The notes beneath the pieces were generated by a model that worked only from the letters and a program-made list of their open reading frames with translations, was not told where the DNA came from and did not search any database. Positions 7,584 through 16,236 of a DNA stretch of 64,000 nucleotides are shown here, piece by piece (the stretch's first letter is position 1; the number at the start of each line of letters is the position of its first letter). The DNA comes from an uncultured Collinsella sp. (lineage in GTDB: Bacteria > Actinomycetota > Coriobacteriia > Coriobacteriales > Coriobacteriaceae): positions 1-64,000 of the forward strand of contig CATXID010000003.1 in the NCBI GenBank assembly GCA_958369225.1, given 5' to 3'. The translations under genes and the position numbers were made by a program.

Positions 7584-9383
7584 TTAGCAGTCCGCACCCC
7601 GTGCGTGGACCGTGCGCTTCTCCCGATACATATTGTGGTCGGCGACACGATATACATCGGCCAGCGTATTTCCAGCCGTCTCGACGGTCGCCACGCCAAT
7701 CGATGCGCTGACCGTCAGGGCCTCATCGCTTACCGCGGCAAGACCGAGACGAAGATCCTGTTCCAGCCCGAGCGCAGACTCGTTGTCAGTATGGGGGCAA
7801 ACCAGCAAAAACTCGTCGCCGCCAAGGCGCATCGGCAGATAATCCGCACCAGCCACCCGCCGCAGCACGGACGCCGTCCGTCGCAGCAGCTCATCCCCCA
7901 TCTCGTGACCATAGATGTCGTTGGTCCGCTTGAGATAATTGCAGTCCAACATAATCACGCTCACGGGCAAGCCCTCATTTACCAGGCTATCTCCGCGCGA
8001 TTCAAGATAGTTGCGGTTGCGAAGCCCCGTCAGTTTATCTTGGTATGACAGCTCCTCGGCATGCTTGACCATCGATATGTTGTGCGTCGCCACGACGACC
8101 GACTCCAGCCGGCCTTGCTCATCGCGATGCTGGGGGACAACCTGTAGCGAGTACCAAGCGCCTCGGCAATCTCGCACCTCGGCAGCCAAGTACGGCACGC
8201 CCTCCATACGTTCACGAAGCGTACTTATATCTACGAGCCCCACAACCGCTTCGCGGCTTTCGGGGCTCACGATATCCCGGCAGACCGTGTCCATAAAGTC
8301 ATATGCCTCGCTGTGCTCGGCAAATATCTTCGCTATCGCCGGCGACATATTAATCCCCTCGATCTCGAGGGTGTCGAGATGCAAAAGGAAGGTCGAATCG
8401 TAGATGGCGCTTATGGCATTGATAATGCCGAGCTGTTTATCCTTTTCGACCAAATTGCGGTGGTCAACGACATTTCGAGCCAACAGCACCACGACCCAAA
8501 ACGCAAGGCACACCAAGACGCCAGCGGCGACAAATGTGATCCTGCCAGACATGACCTCAGATTTGGGATATAGCGCAAACAGGCGGTAGTCCTTGTATGC
8601 CGCACGTACGGCGTACCATTTGTCTCCTCGATATTCGATGCGCGTCAGGCCGTCGTCTTTCCACTCAACTCCTGCGCTGGTGAGGAGTCGGGCGAGCGAC
8701 ACGTCAGCATCGGCACTGTTGGATGAGACAATCTCCGCATCCTCCATAACAAGCACCGTGGGGCCCTGGTGGAAGGTGCTGTTCGAAAGCGCGTCGGCTA
8801 TGGTATATGAATAGTCGTCCGCCGTATCGGAAACAAGAGAGCGGTATGCCAGGGCAACGCCGTCACCATACGGGACAGCACAGACGGCAAAAACGACACC
8901 ACGGCGCTCGACGACAGTTGAGTAGGTCACTTTGGAACCTTGATACATCGATGCGACCGGCGCACAGGCCAGCTCCTCTCGCCACAACATGAGCGGATCG
9001 CGACCATCGATGTCGTAGTGGGCGGCCATATGGCCATCGGAGTCCATGACCATCAGCCCCGAAAGGTTCTCGGCATGGACAAATTGCTCAATAAGATCGT
9101 CGTTAACCTCAACGCGATCAGAGGACAGGAACGTCGCAAACGATTCGACCGCAGCGAGCAAATCGTGCGTATCCTCGGTTTTTCTCCCCTGTTCGTAGCG
9201 GTCATATTTTTCGCAAGCGTTTTCCAAAAACGCCATGGTTTCTCGGCCAAACCCAAGCGTTTTTTCGAGGCAGCGATGGGTTCCAACCGTATACAACAGG
9301 CCTAACAAGACAGCGCTGACAATAACGCCGACAGCTATGACGGTCAGAGTCTTTCGTCGCAAGCGGTGCACATCATTTGTCAT
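7584..9383 (-). CDS. Membrane-bound diguanylate cyclase with Cache-like and PAS-like regions
   Basis: The product (599 residues) should make cyclic di-GMP from two GTP. An N-terminal helix (about 13-30) and a second one near 280-300 bracket an extracytoplasmic sensor of about 250 residues, probably Cache-like. A PAS-like region (about 315-430) follows, then a GGDEF domain that starts at LTGLRNRNYLE. The active-site loop is an intact GGDEF at 521-525. I see no RxxD inhibitory site at the usual spacing, so product inhibition may be absent. The start ATG overlaps the stop of the solute-binding protein gene by four bases and has GGAG upstream. No EAL phosphodiesterase or PilZ receptor is in this window. 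Confidence 0.9.
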   Translation of the reverse strand: MTNDVHRLRRKTLTVIAVGVIVSAVLLGLLYTVGTHRCLEKTLGFGRETMAFLENACEKYDRYEQGRKTEDTHDLLAAVESFATFLSSDRVEVNDDLIEQFVHAENLSGLMVMDSDGHMAAHYDIDGRDPLMLWREELACAPVASMYQGSKVTYSTVVERRGVVFAVCAVPYGDGVALAYRSLVSDTADDYSYTIADALSNSTFHQGPTVLVMEDAEIVSSNSADADVSLARLLTSAGVEWKDDGLTRIEYRGDKWYAVRAAYKDYRLFALYPKSEVMSGRITFVAAGVLVCLAFWVVVLLARNVVDHRNLVEKDKQLGIINAISAIYDSTFLLHLDTLEIEGINMSPAIAKIFAEHSEAYDFMDTVCRDIVSPESREAVVGLVDISTLRERMEGVPYLAAEVRDCRGAWYSLQVVPQHRDEQGRLESVVVATHNISMVKHAEELSYQDKLTGLRNRNYLESRGDSLVNEGLPVSVIMLDCNYLKRTNDIYGHEMGDELLRRTASVLRRVAGADYLPMRLGGDEFLLVCPHTDNESALGLEQDLRLGLAAVSDEALTVSASIGVATVETAGNTLADVYRVADHNMYREKRTVHARGADC

Positions 9384-10252
9384 GGATTTGCTCCTTGCCC
9401 GCCCGTCGTCGCTCCTGTCTTGTAATTGCCCACAATACGGTCAATCGTGCCATCTCGATCCATGGCAAACAATGCAGTATTGAGATCTTTTACGATCGGT
9501 CCTTCATAGCTGTCATCAAACGCGACGCCCAGATCGACCGTCATAATGTTGTCGGCGAACACGCGGTAAAGGCCGGGATACTGGGCGACAAGTCGGTCAA
9601 GCGGCTGAACGTCCGCCATCCAACAGTCGACATACCCTTTGGCGAGGGCGGCTTTGCAGAGCTCGGCGGAACCATACGATTTGATTTGCACGTCCGGCGA
9701 GATTTCCAGATCCCCTGCGAGCAATCGGCGTTCGCTCACCGAGCCCGCAATCACCGCGATAGTCTTGCTTCCATCGAGATGCGCCAAGGACTTGATGCCA
9801 CTCGTTTTCTTGGCGGCAACCGAGACCGTCACGGTTAGATACGGCTCGGTCCAGTAATACGCATCCTCGCGATAACAGGGAGAATAATCACACCACAGGC
9901 AATCGATATCACCGTTTTTGAGCAGCCGGTCGCGATCGTTCCAGTCAATATCGACAAACTGTGGCTTAATCCCCGCACGCTTGCAGGCCTCGCGGGCGAT
10001 GTCGATATCGATACCGACGTAATCGCCCGTGGTATCAACATACACATAGGGGTCGTTATCCGTAACGCCGATTTTGAGTACCGGGAGATCTTTGTCGGCT
10101 TCATTCGAGGAGGAAGAACTGCTTCGAACGGTATACGTCAGGGCGCCCGCACAGACGGCAACAAGGAGTATGAGCGTAAACGAGGCGATGGCGGCTCGCT
10201 TGATACGTCCGGGCACGCGCCTCCCTTCATCGAAACAGCAGTCGGATTTCAT
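9380..10252 (-). CDS. Membrane-anchored solute-binding protein, amino-acid family 3 type
   Basis: The protein (about 290 residues) has a basic start, one transmembrane helix and a Ser-rich linker, then a bacterial extracellular solute-binding domain of family 3 (KIGVTDNDPYVYVD, GIDIDIAREACKRAG, DIDCLWCDYSPCYRED, DLNTALFAMDRDGTIDRIVG). No permease or ATPase genes adjoin it. Instead it overlaps a diguanylate cyclase gene by four bases, so I infer that it senses an amino acid or similar ligand rather than importing it. The anchor has no lipobox. The start at 10252 is the best fit but its ribosome binding site is weak; an upstream in-frame start at 10306 is less likely. Confidence 0.8.
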   Translation of the reverse strand: MKSDCCFDEGRRVPGRIKRAAIASFTLILLVAVCAGALTYTVRSSSSSSNEADKDLPVLKIGVTDNDPYVYVDTTGDYVGIDIDIAREACKRAGIKPQFVDIDWNDRDRLLKNGDIDCLWCDYSPCYREDAYYWTEPYLTVTVSVAAKKTSGIKSLAHLDGSKTIAVIAGSVSERRLLAGDLEISPDVQIKSYGSAELCKAALAKGYVDCWMADVQPLDRLVAQYPGLYRVFADNIMTVDLGVAFDDSYEGPIVKDLNTALFAMDRDGTIDRIVGNYKTGATTGGQGANP

Positions 10253-10277
10253 TGTATACCCGGGGCTGATGCGGCAA

Positions 10278-10312
10278 TAAAAAAGCGCCTCACCCAAGAT
10301 GGGCAAGGCGCC
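10278..10312 (-). terminator. purB terminator
   Basis: On the minus strand GGCGCCTTGCCC pairs with GGGTGAGGCGC and is followed by TTTTTTA. It lies just after the purB stop codon. Confidence 0.8.
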
Positions 10313-10354
10313 AAAGGTTGAAATGCATCCGCAATCGGTCGAATTAGGTTAACC

Positions 10355-11701
10355 CTACTCGAAGTTCAGCTGCTCCAGACGATCGAAAACCGTATCGATG
10401 CGGGTGAGGAAGTCCCACGGGTCAAAGATCTCGTCGAGTTTCTCCTGGCTGACGGTGCAGCGCGGATCGGCCTCGAGACGCTCCTTAAAGGTGGGGCCGG
10501 AGACACAATCCTGCACCTCGTGCCAGGTGGCCATGGCGTTTTCCTGCACGATAGCGTAGGCGTCCTCGCGGGTGATGCCCGTATCGACGAGGGCCAGCAG
10601 GACCTTGGAGGAGAAGATGAGGCCGCGGGTCTTGTTGAGATTGGCCATCATGCGGGCCGGATACAGCTGCAGGCCGTCGATAACGCGAATGAGGCACTGG
10701 AACATATGGTCAAGCGCGATGAAGCTATCGGCCTGGGCGACACGCTCGGCGGAAGAGTGCGAAATGTCGCGCTCGTGCCACAGGGCAACGTTGTCAAAGG
10801 CGACCTGAGCGTTGGCCTTCACGACGCGCGACAGTCCGCAGACCTTCTCCATGGTGATGGGGTTGCGCTTGTGCGGCATGGCGGAGCTGCCCTTTTGGCC
10901 CTTGCGGAAAGGCTCCTCGGCCTCGAGCGTATCGGTCTTCTGCAGGTTGCGGACCTCGGTCGCGATGCGCTCGCAGGTGGCCGCTGTAGTGGCAAGCACG
11001 CCGGCAAGGTAGGCGTGGTGATCGCGGCTGATGACCTGCGTGGACAGCGGATCGTGGACCAGGCCCAGGTGCTCGCAGACGTACTCCTCGACGAACGGCT
11101 CGATGGAGCTGTAGGTGCCGACGGCACCGGAGATGGCACCGAAGGCAACGTTCTTGCGAGCATCCTCAAGACGATCGAGATCGCGCTTGAGCTCCCATGC
11201 CCAAGAGCCAAACTTCATACCGAAGGTCATCGGCTCGGCATGGATGCCATGGGTGCGGCCGGCGCAGAGCGTATTGCGCTCCTCGAAGGCGCGACGCTTG
11301 CAGATCGCGCCGAGCTTCTTAACATCCTCGATAATCAGGTCACACGCCTGAGTAAGCTGATAGCACAGAGCCGTATCACCCAGGTCAGAGCTGGTCATAC
11401 CATAGTGAACCCAGCGGCTAGGCTTGGGCTCGCCCTCGGGAACATCGGCGTCGATATATTCCTTCATGTTGGTCAGGAAGGCGATGACATCGTGGCGCGT
11501 GACCTCCTCGATCTCGTCAACCTTCGCCTTCTCAAAGTCGGCGTGGTCGCGGATCCACTGGGCCTCTTCTTTGGAAATACCGATCTTGCCGAGCTCCGCC
11601 TGAGCCTCGCAGGCCAGGACCTCAATCTCCTGCCAAATGGCGTACTTGTTCTCGAGGGAGAAGATGTGTCCCATCTCCGGGCGGGTATAGCGATCGATCA
11701 T
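10355..11701 (-). CDS. purB: Adenylosuccinate lyase
   Basis: PurB cleaves SAICAR to AICAR and adenylosuccinate to AMP. The fumarase-superfamily signature GSSAMPHKRNPI is present, with TSSDLGDTA and GRTHGIHAEPMTFG upstream. The protein is 448 residues, normal for the family. I used the ATG at 11701, which has AAAGGAG 5 bases upstream; an in-frame start 14 codons earlier lacks a site. It is a single-gene unit with its own terminator. It appears to be the only purB here and acts at two steps on either side of purC and purA. Confidence 0.95.
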   Translation of the reverse strand: MIDRYTRPEMGHIFSLENKYAIWQEIEVLACEAQAELGKIGISKEEAQWIRDHADFEKAKVDEIEEVTRHDVIAFLTNMKEYIDADVPEGEPKPSRWVHYGMTSSDLGDTALCYQLTQACDLIIEDVKKLGAICKRRAFEERNTLCAGRTHGIHAEPMTFGMKFGSWAWELKRDLDRLEDARKNVAFGAISGAVGTYSSIEPFVEEYVCEHLGLVHDPLSTQVISRDHHAYLAGVLATTAATCERIATEVRNLQKTDTLEAEEPFRKGQKGSSAMPHKRNPITMEKVCGLSRVVKANAQVAFDNVALWHERDISHSSAERVAQADSFIALDHMFQCLIRVIDGLQLYPARMMANLNKTRGLIFSSKVLLALVDTGITREDAYAIVQENAMATWHEVQDCVSGPTFKERLEADPRCTVSQEKLDEIFDPWDFLTRIDTVFDRLEQLNFE

Positions 11702-11818
11702 AGCGGCTCCTTTTTGGTTATTGGCACGTTGGTCGTAACCCAACCATTGTACCGTGCGCGGGTGCGAGTAGCGATAACGGGCATTAACCTAACATTTTGT
11801 AGCATAGAGCGGCCATGA

Positions 11819-11987
11819 GGACGTCCGCGTATTTGCTTCGCAAATACGCACCGGCTGCGGGCGAGCCCCTCGGATTCACGGAGACGGTGGGGAAGACTTT
11901 GTTGAATTGGCCGTCCCCGCGTCTCCCGCGCTCGGCGGAGCGGGCAACGGGACGTCCGCGTATTTGCTTCGCAAATCCGCACCGGCT
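11819..11987 (+). repeat. Direct repeat pair upstream of the tRNA-Gly module
   Basis: The 38-base sequence at 11819-11856 recurs at 11950-11987 with one mismatch. Each copy contains a hairpin with arms ATTTGC/GCAAAT. Between the copies is an imperfect inverted repeat (GGAGACGGTGGGG against CCCCGCGTCTCC). The second copy is part of the tRNA-Gly palindromic module. Confidence 0.65.
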
Positions 11988-12073
11988 TCAGGCGCCTGCC
12001 GGCGCCTTCGCCTGCTCGCTACAAACGCTTCGCGTTTGCTTTACGCTCGCACCCTGTCGGGTTCGAGTCCCGG
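11937..12073 (+). repeat. tRNA-associated palindromic module, Gly copy
   Basis: The left edge (11937-11953) repeats 17 bases of the tRNA-Gly 3' end (12128-12144). Hairpins ATTTGC/GCAAAT, GGCGCC/GGCGCC and CAAACGC/GCGTTTG follow, then the box CTTTACGCTCGCACCC and a T-arm-like GGGTTCGAGTCCCGG that matches the tRNA-Gly T-arm on the opposite strand. The terminator comes next. This matches the Lys and Ser copies in order and spacing. Confidence 0.65.
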
Positions 12074-12083
12074 CACTTTATTG

Positions 12084-12118
12084 AAAAAAGCACGGCACCG
12101 GAACGGCGTCGTGCTTTT
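12084..12118 (-). terminator. tRNA-Gly terminator
   Basis: On the minus strand AAGCACG and CGTGCTT arms are followed by TTTTTTC, about ten bases downstream of the tRNA. Confidence 0.75.
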
Positions 12119-12126
12119 GCTTTTTC

Positions 12127-12201
12127 TGGAGCGGGCAACGGGACTCGAACCCGCGAGTGTCAGCTTGGGAAGCTGATGCCTTACCACTTGGCGATGCCCG
12201 C
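12127..12201 (-). tRNA. tRNA-Gly (anticodon CCC)
   Basis: Acceptor GCGGGCA pairs with TGCCCGC, the anticodon stem TCAGC/GCTGA encloses the loop TTCCCAA, the T-arm is GGGTTCGAGTCCC and the discriminator is U. The 3' CCA is encoded. Confidence 0.95.
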
Positions 12202-12214
12202 TTGTGTGTTGGCT

Positions 12215-12244
12215 AGTATAACGCGGTTGTCTTGTTCGATACAA
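12215..12244 (-). promoter_or_regulatory. Candidate tRNA-Gly promoter
   Basis: On the minus strand TTGTAT (12239-12244) and TATACT (12215-12220) are separated by 18 bases, ending 13 bases before the tRNA. Confidence 0.5.
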
Positions 12245-12498
12245 GGGTGTCGATGCTTGTTTTAGCTGTGGAGAATCGTTTGAAAACCGCGCCAATTGTG
12301 GAGATGAGGACCTTTGTCTTTCTTTTCTTACCATCTTCTACCTGCGCTTTTATCTGATTGTTGTATTTAAGCTCGATTTGTCACAAATCGGGCAAGCTTT
12401 TGGTCAGCTTCTGGTACTTACCCGCATGAACCATGGCGGTAGCCTCATCCCAAGCGCCGCGGCCTCCCCGTGCGGCGTACGAGGGATAAGGAGCAGCC
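12245..12498 (+). promoter_or_regulatory. Leader region of the surface-protein gene
   Basis: This non-coding stretch contains a perfect hairpin CGATTTG/CAAATCG at 12374-12390, a tandem pair of AGCTTTTGGTC-like units (12394-12415), a CCGCATG/CATGGCGG hairpin, and a hairpin whose outer arms are ATCCC and GGGAT just before the ribosome binding site AAGGAG. The part at 12376-12415 resembles 50305-50345 upstream of rpsF. I could not match it to a known riboswitch. Confidence 0.4.
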
Positions 12499-15400
12499 AT
12501 GTCCAACGCACCCACGCACTCTGTCCACAGCGCAATCGCAACAGGTCCGCTGCTCCTGCTCCTCTTTTTTCTGATCGGCTGCCTAGCCCCAGGGACCGCA
12601 CTCGCCGTCGACGGGAGTGACGCCCTTAATTTCCGCACCATAAGCAACGGCTGCGGTCCCTTCGGTGTCGGTAAATACGAGGCACAGGACACTTCGATTT
12701 CGTACTGTATGAATCAAGACTGTCCCGGCCCCAGCAAGCCGGGAGGGCCATGGCGCACATATAACCAGGGCTGGACATGGCTCGATGACGAATTTGCCGC
12801 CATCGTCTGTCACGGATACCCCTCCAATACATCCTTTGGCGGCCACAACCTGTCGCCCGATCTCGCCCGTGCCGCCACCCAGATTGCCGTGTGGATGCTC
12901 AAGGGAACCACGCACCCCGACGGCACCTATTCGTATACAAATAGCAAGGGAGTTGCCAGGAGTGGTAGGTTTTACGAAAACGCCGAGGCCGTAGCGGCTG
13001 CACGTTGGCTCTACGACAGCGCTAAGTCCGGATCCATTAAGGCAGCCCCACATCGAGCCAGGCGTTATCACGGCCCGGTCTCGGGTGAGGGTCGACACCA
13101 GGACATGCTCTATGTTCTGCCCGCCGTCTCCGTATCTTTTCAAAAACAATCGTCCCAGGCTGACATCACCGCCGGCAACGACACCTACAGACTCGGTGGC
13201 GCAACCTTCGATATCTTTGAAAGTGTGGGCGATACACGTGTCGGCACTATCCAGATGGACGAAAACGGGCGTGCACAAGCAACGCTTTTGCCCAATACGG
13301 CATATTACCTGGTCGAAACCAAAGCCCCGGCAGGCTATATCCCTCGAAGCGACCGAATAGCCTTCACCACACAAAACAGTGGCGAGCATGTCACTGTCAA
13401 CGAGCAGCCCGGCACCATCACCTTGCGTATTGCAAAAGTCGATGCCGCCACGGATGCCGGCACCCAGGTTGGGGCGTCGCTTGCGGGCGCTGAATTCACC
13501 TGCGTCTCGCAATCAACCCCCGGCTGGACTCGCACCCTTACGACCGACGAAAACGGACGGGCGATCCTCAATGACGTTCCTCTGGGTACCTTTACCATCT
13601 ACGAATCGAAAGCGCCCGAGGGCTACCTGATTTCAAACGACTGTTGGAGCTACACCGTCGGTGCCGAGCAGCTCGGAGATACGGGCATCGTTGAGCTCGA
13701 AAGCCGTATTCCCAACATCCCCATCGCCTTTGACCTTGAAATCTCGAAGTTTAAGGACCATGGCGATAACGATGAGTCCGGCCTCGAGCAGCCGGCGGGA
13801 GGCGTCGTCTTTGAAGTTGTCAGCAATAGCTCCCAACAAGTCGTCGGCACGTTGACCACAAACGTTTACGGCTTTGCCTCCACCAAAGACCAGCCCGAAG
13901 CATGGTTTGGCATAGGCAAGCGACCCGCCGGCGCCCACGGTGCCATTCCCTACGACCGCGCGGGCTACACCGTTCGCGAGGTTGCAGAAACGGTCCCTGA
14001 AGGATTTAAGCAAGCAGGGGAATGGACCATCACAGCAGAGCAGTCCACAGACGGCGCCGAGCTTCAGTACATCATTGACAACCATGCCCTATCGACACAC
14101 CTTCAAATCGTAAAGCGCGATGCTCAAACCGGCGGCACTGTACCACTTGCCGGTTTTACGTTCCAGCTGCTCGATAGCCACCACGAGCCCGTCTCGCAAA
14201 CATGTTGGTATCCGGCCCACAATGTAATGAATACCTTCACAACCGATACAGCCGGAGCCGTCACGCTGCCCGAATCACTTAATCCCGGAACATACTACGT
14301 GCACGAGGCATCGGCCAAGGAACCGTATCTGCGCGGAGAAGACCTGGAAATAACGATTCCCGCCGACAGAAATCTGACGCCGGTCGCCGTTGCCTCGTTC
14401 TATGACAACGCCGCAACCGGAAGCATCGAAATCATTAAGACGGATGCTGTAGATGGGCGCGCCCTCGCTGGAGCCACGTTTGACATCCGCGCTGACGGCG
14501 ACATCGTGCGAACCGACGGCAGCATCGTCGCCCTGGATGGCGAAACCGTCGCCACCGTTACAACCGACGAACGGGGGCATGCGCGAGTCGACCATCTTTC
14601 GTTGGGATGCGGTACCGCCACCTACGAGGTCGTCGAAACACAAGCGCCCGAAGGTTATCTGCTCAACCCGACCCCACACACTGTGAAGTTGTCGTACGCT
14701 GACCAGCAAACGCCCGTGATCGAAGTGCACCTTGACGTTTCCAACGACTACACCAAGATCGATATCTCCAAAGTCGACGCGTGCGGAGGTCAGGAAGTGA
14801 CAGGCGCTGAGCTTGTCCTCTGCGACTCCAATGGCAACGAAATCGATTCTTGGACTTCATCCGGCGAACCGCACCACATTGAGCACCTTTCACCCGGCAC
14901 CTACACCCTGCGCGAAACGATGTCTCCGCGTACCTACGACCTCGCCGAAGAGATAACGTTTGAAGTAAAGGCCACGGGAGAAGTTCAAACCATGGCCATG
15001 AAGGATACCCCCATCGAGATCAGGGGAAGCGTCGATAAACGCCAAGAGATTGCACAGCCAGTCACAAGCAAACTCGTTGCCAACGGCGACGGAAAAAACC
15101 GAGTCAAAGCACAGGCCAATACGCAAGGGGCCTTCTCCTATACCATCGACGCCAAAAATGAGTCGAGCACCTGGGTCGACGAGTTGACCATCACCGACGA
15201 CCTTGAGTGCGCCAAAGATGGCGCAGCGAAACTTGTTGCCGTTGAAACCCCTATTGCGATCGGTGATCTAAACGGGCTGTGCAACGTGTGGTATCGAACG
15301 TCTCCGGCAGGAACAAGCGATACGGGCAAGCAGGTCAATGCAACGCTTGACGACGGGCATCGCAATCCTTGGCTCGAAACGGAAGAGGTCACAAAGCTGC

Positions 15401-15930
15401 TGGGCGACGACGTGCGTCTCGTCGATTACAGCGGGTGGCACCTATGGAAAGCAGATATCCCGACGGACAAGTCCGTCACGCTCGATACGAAAGAGATTGA
15501 TCTTACAGACGACGCCGTCATCACGGGCATCCGTTTTGAATACGGTGCGGTAGCCGCCGACTTTACAACCAGAAGCGAGGCGGGCTCTTGGACCCGGGAT
15601 GACCTTAAAGACGAGCACGACGATCTTGACGATGCCAAGGCGGTCCTTAACTCGGATGCCCGAGGCGCAGTCGTGCATATGCAGGCAACGTCGTCCTATA
15701 CGCCCCAAACCGCACTTGCCAACAACGTGCGCGTCGATCTTTGCCGCAACGGCGGTGGCGATAAACTCGAGGCGCATGATGAGGACCGCGTCATCCAACG
15801 ATGCGCCCTGCCTCAGAACCTGCCGGCAACGGGATCTGTTCCCATCGCCGCATGCATCACCGCACTCCTGACCTCGGGCGCTGCAGCCATATGGTTCGCT
15901 CGCCTTAGGTCAGCCACAAAGAGGCACTAG
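12499..15930 (+). CDS. LPXTG-anchored thioester adhesin/pilin with SpaA-type repeats
   Basis: The protein (1143 residues) is a cell-wall-anchored surface adhesin. A signal peptide (about 1-37) precedes a thioester (TQXA) domain: Cys70 in SYCMNQD and Gln128 in TQIAVW are the pair expected to form the internal thioester for covalent host binding. Five or more SpaA/Cna-B-like domains follow, each with the E-box region (ETKAPAGY, ESKAPEGYL, ETQAPEGYLL and weaker versions), which normally form isopeptide bonds. A distinct domain (about 840-1090) leads to the sorting signal LPATG at 1108-1112, a hydrophobic helix and a basic tail. It starts at an ATG with AAGGAG. No sortase gene lies in the window, so anchoring depends on one elsewhere. 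It is the only clear accessory-type gene in the left arm. Confidence 0.9.
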   Translation: MSNAPTHSVHSAIATGPLLLLLFFLIGCLAPGTALAVDGSDALNFRTISNGCGPFGVGKYEAQDTSISYCMNQDCPGPSKPGGPWRTYNQGWTWLDDEFAAIVCHGYPSNTSFGGHNLSPDLARAATQIAVWMLKGTTHPDGTYSYTNSKGVARSGRFYENAEAVAAARWLYDSAKSGSIKAAPHRARRYHGPVSGEGRHQDMLYVLPAVSVSFQKQSSQADITAGNDTYRLGGATFDIFESVGDTRVGTIQMDENGRAQATLLPNTAYYLVETKAPAGYIPRSDRIAFTTQNSGEHVTVNEQPGTITLRIAKVDAATDAGTQVGASLAGAEFTCVSQSTPGWTRTLTTDENGRAILNDVPLGTFTIYESKAPEGYLISNDCWSYTVGAEQLGDTGIVELESRIPNIPIAFDLEISKFKDHGDNDESGLEQPAGGVVFEVVSNSSQQVVGTLTTNVYGFASTKDQPEAWFGIGKRPAGAHGAIPYDRAGYTVREVAETVPEGFKQAGEWTITAEQSTDGAELQYIIDNHALSTHLQIVKRDAQTGGTVPLAGFTFQLLDSHHEPVSQTCWYPAHNVMNTFTTDTAGAVTLPESLNPGTYYVHEASAKEPYLRGEDLEITIPADRNLTPVAVASFYDNAATGSIEIIKTDAVDGRALAGATFDIRADGDIVRTDGSIVALDGETVATVTTDERGHARVDHLSLGCGTATYEVVETQAPEGYLLNPTPHTVKLSYADQQTPVIEVHLDVSNDYTKIDISKVDACGGQEVTGAELVLCDSNGNEIDSWTSSGEPHHIEHLSPGTYTLRETMSPRTYDLAEEITFEVKATGEVQTMAMKDTPIEIRGSVDKRQEIAQPVTSKLVANGDGKNRVKAQANTQGAFSYTIDAKNESSTWVDELTITDDLECAKDGAAKLVAVETPIAIGDLNGLCNVWYRTSPAGTSDTGKQVNATLDDGHRNPWLETEEVTKLLGDDVRLVDYSGWHLWKADIPTDKSVTLDTKEIDLTDDAVITGIRFEYGAVAADFTTRSEAGSWTRDDLKDEHDDLDDAKAVLNSDARGAVVHMQATSSYTPQTALANNVRVDLCRNGGGDKLEAHDEDRVIQRCALPQNLPATGSVPIAACITALLTSGAAAIWFARLRSATKRH

Positions 15931-15937
15931 CACGATG

Positions 15938-15974
15938 AAAAAGCGGGCGAGCCAGTCTCCCGGCTCGCCCGCCT
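15938..15974. terminator. Convergent terminator hairpin
   Basis: The arms GCGGGCGAGCC and GGCTCGCCCGC form an 11-bp stem. Read on the minus strand it is followed by a TTTTT run, so it terminates the small membrane-protein gene, and it may also stop transcription of the adhesin gene from the other side. Confidence 0.75.
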
Positions 15975-15995
15975 TGGGCATAAACGATGAATCGG

Positions 15996-16214
15996 CTATT
16001 CAGCAGATGACGAACCGCCATCGATGGCTGCCTGATCGGACTCGGAAATACCGTCGGCACCCAAACTTTGCTCTTGCTCCACCTCTTCGTTCATTGTTGT
16101 CTCGGGCGTCGAGCCCTTAACGCCAACGACATACGCGGCCCCAAAACCCAATGCGATAGCGATCAGGGTCAAGATCAAATAGATGGGCCAATGGCGCTTG
16201 ATGTACGAAAACAC
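15996..16214 (-). CDS. Small single-pass membrane protein, unknown function
   Basis: The protein (72 residues) has a basic N-terminus, one transmembrane helix (about 11-31) and an acidic, Glu/Ser-rich tail outside or inside. It starts 22 bases after the large M28-like gene and ends before a strong terminator, so the two form a unit. I recognise no family. Confidence 0.65.
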   Translation of the reverse strand: MFSYIKRHWPIYLILTLIAIALGFGAAYVVGVKGSTPETTMNEEVEQEQSLGADGISESDQAAIDGGSSSAE

Positions 16215-16236
16215 GCTGACTCCTTAGCGGGTCTGT

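Noticed and set aside
12374..12498. Cyclic di-GMP riboswitch before the adhesin gene
   Set aside because: The idea fits the nearby cyclase, but I cannot find the conserved core bases of the class I or class II aptamers. I kept only a generic leader annotation.
15935..16120. Small plus-strand open frame after the adhesin gene
   Set aside because: It begins inside the terminator hairpin and overlaps the better-supported minus-strand membrane-protein gene.
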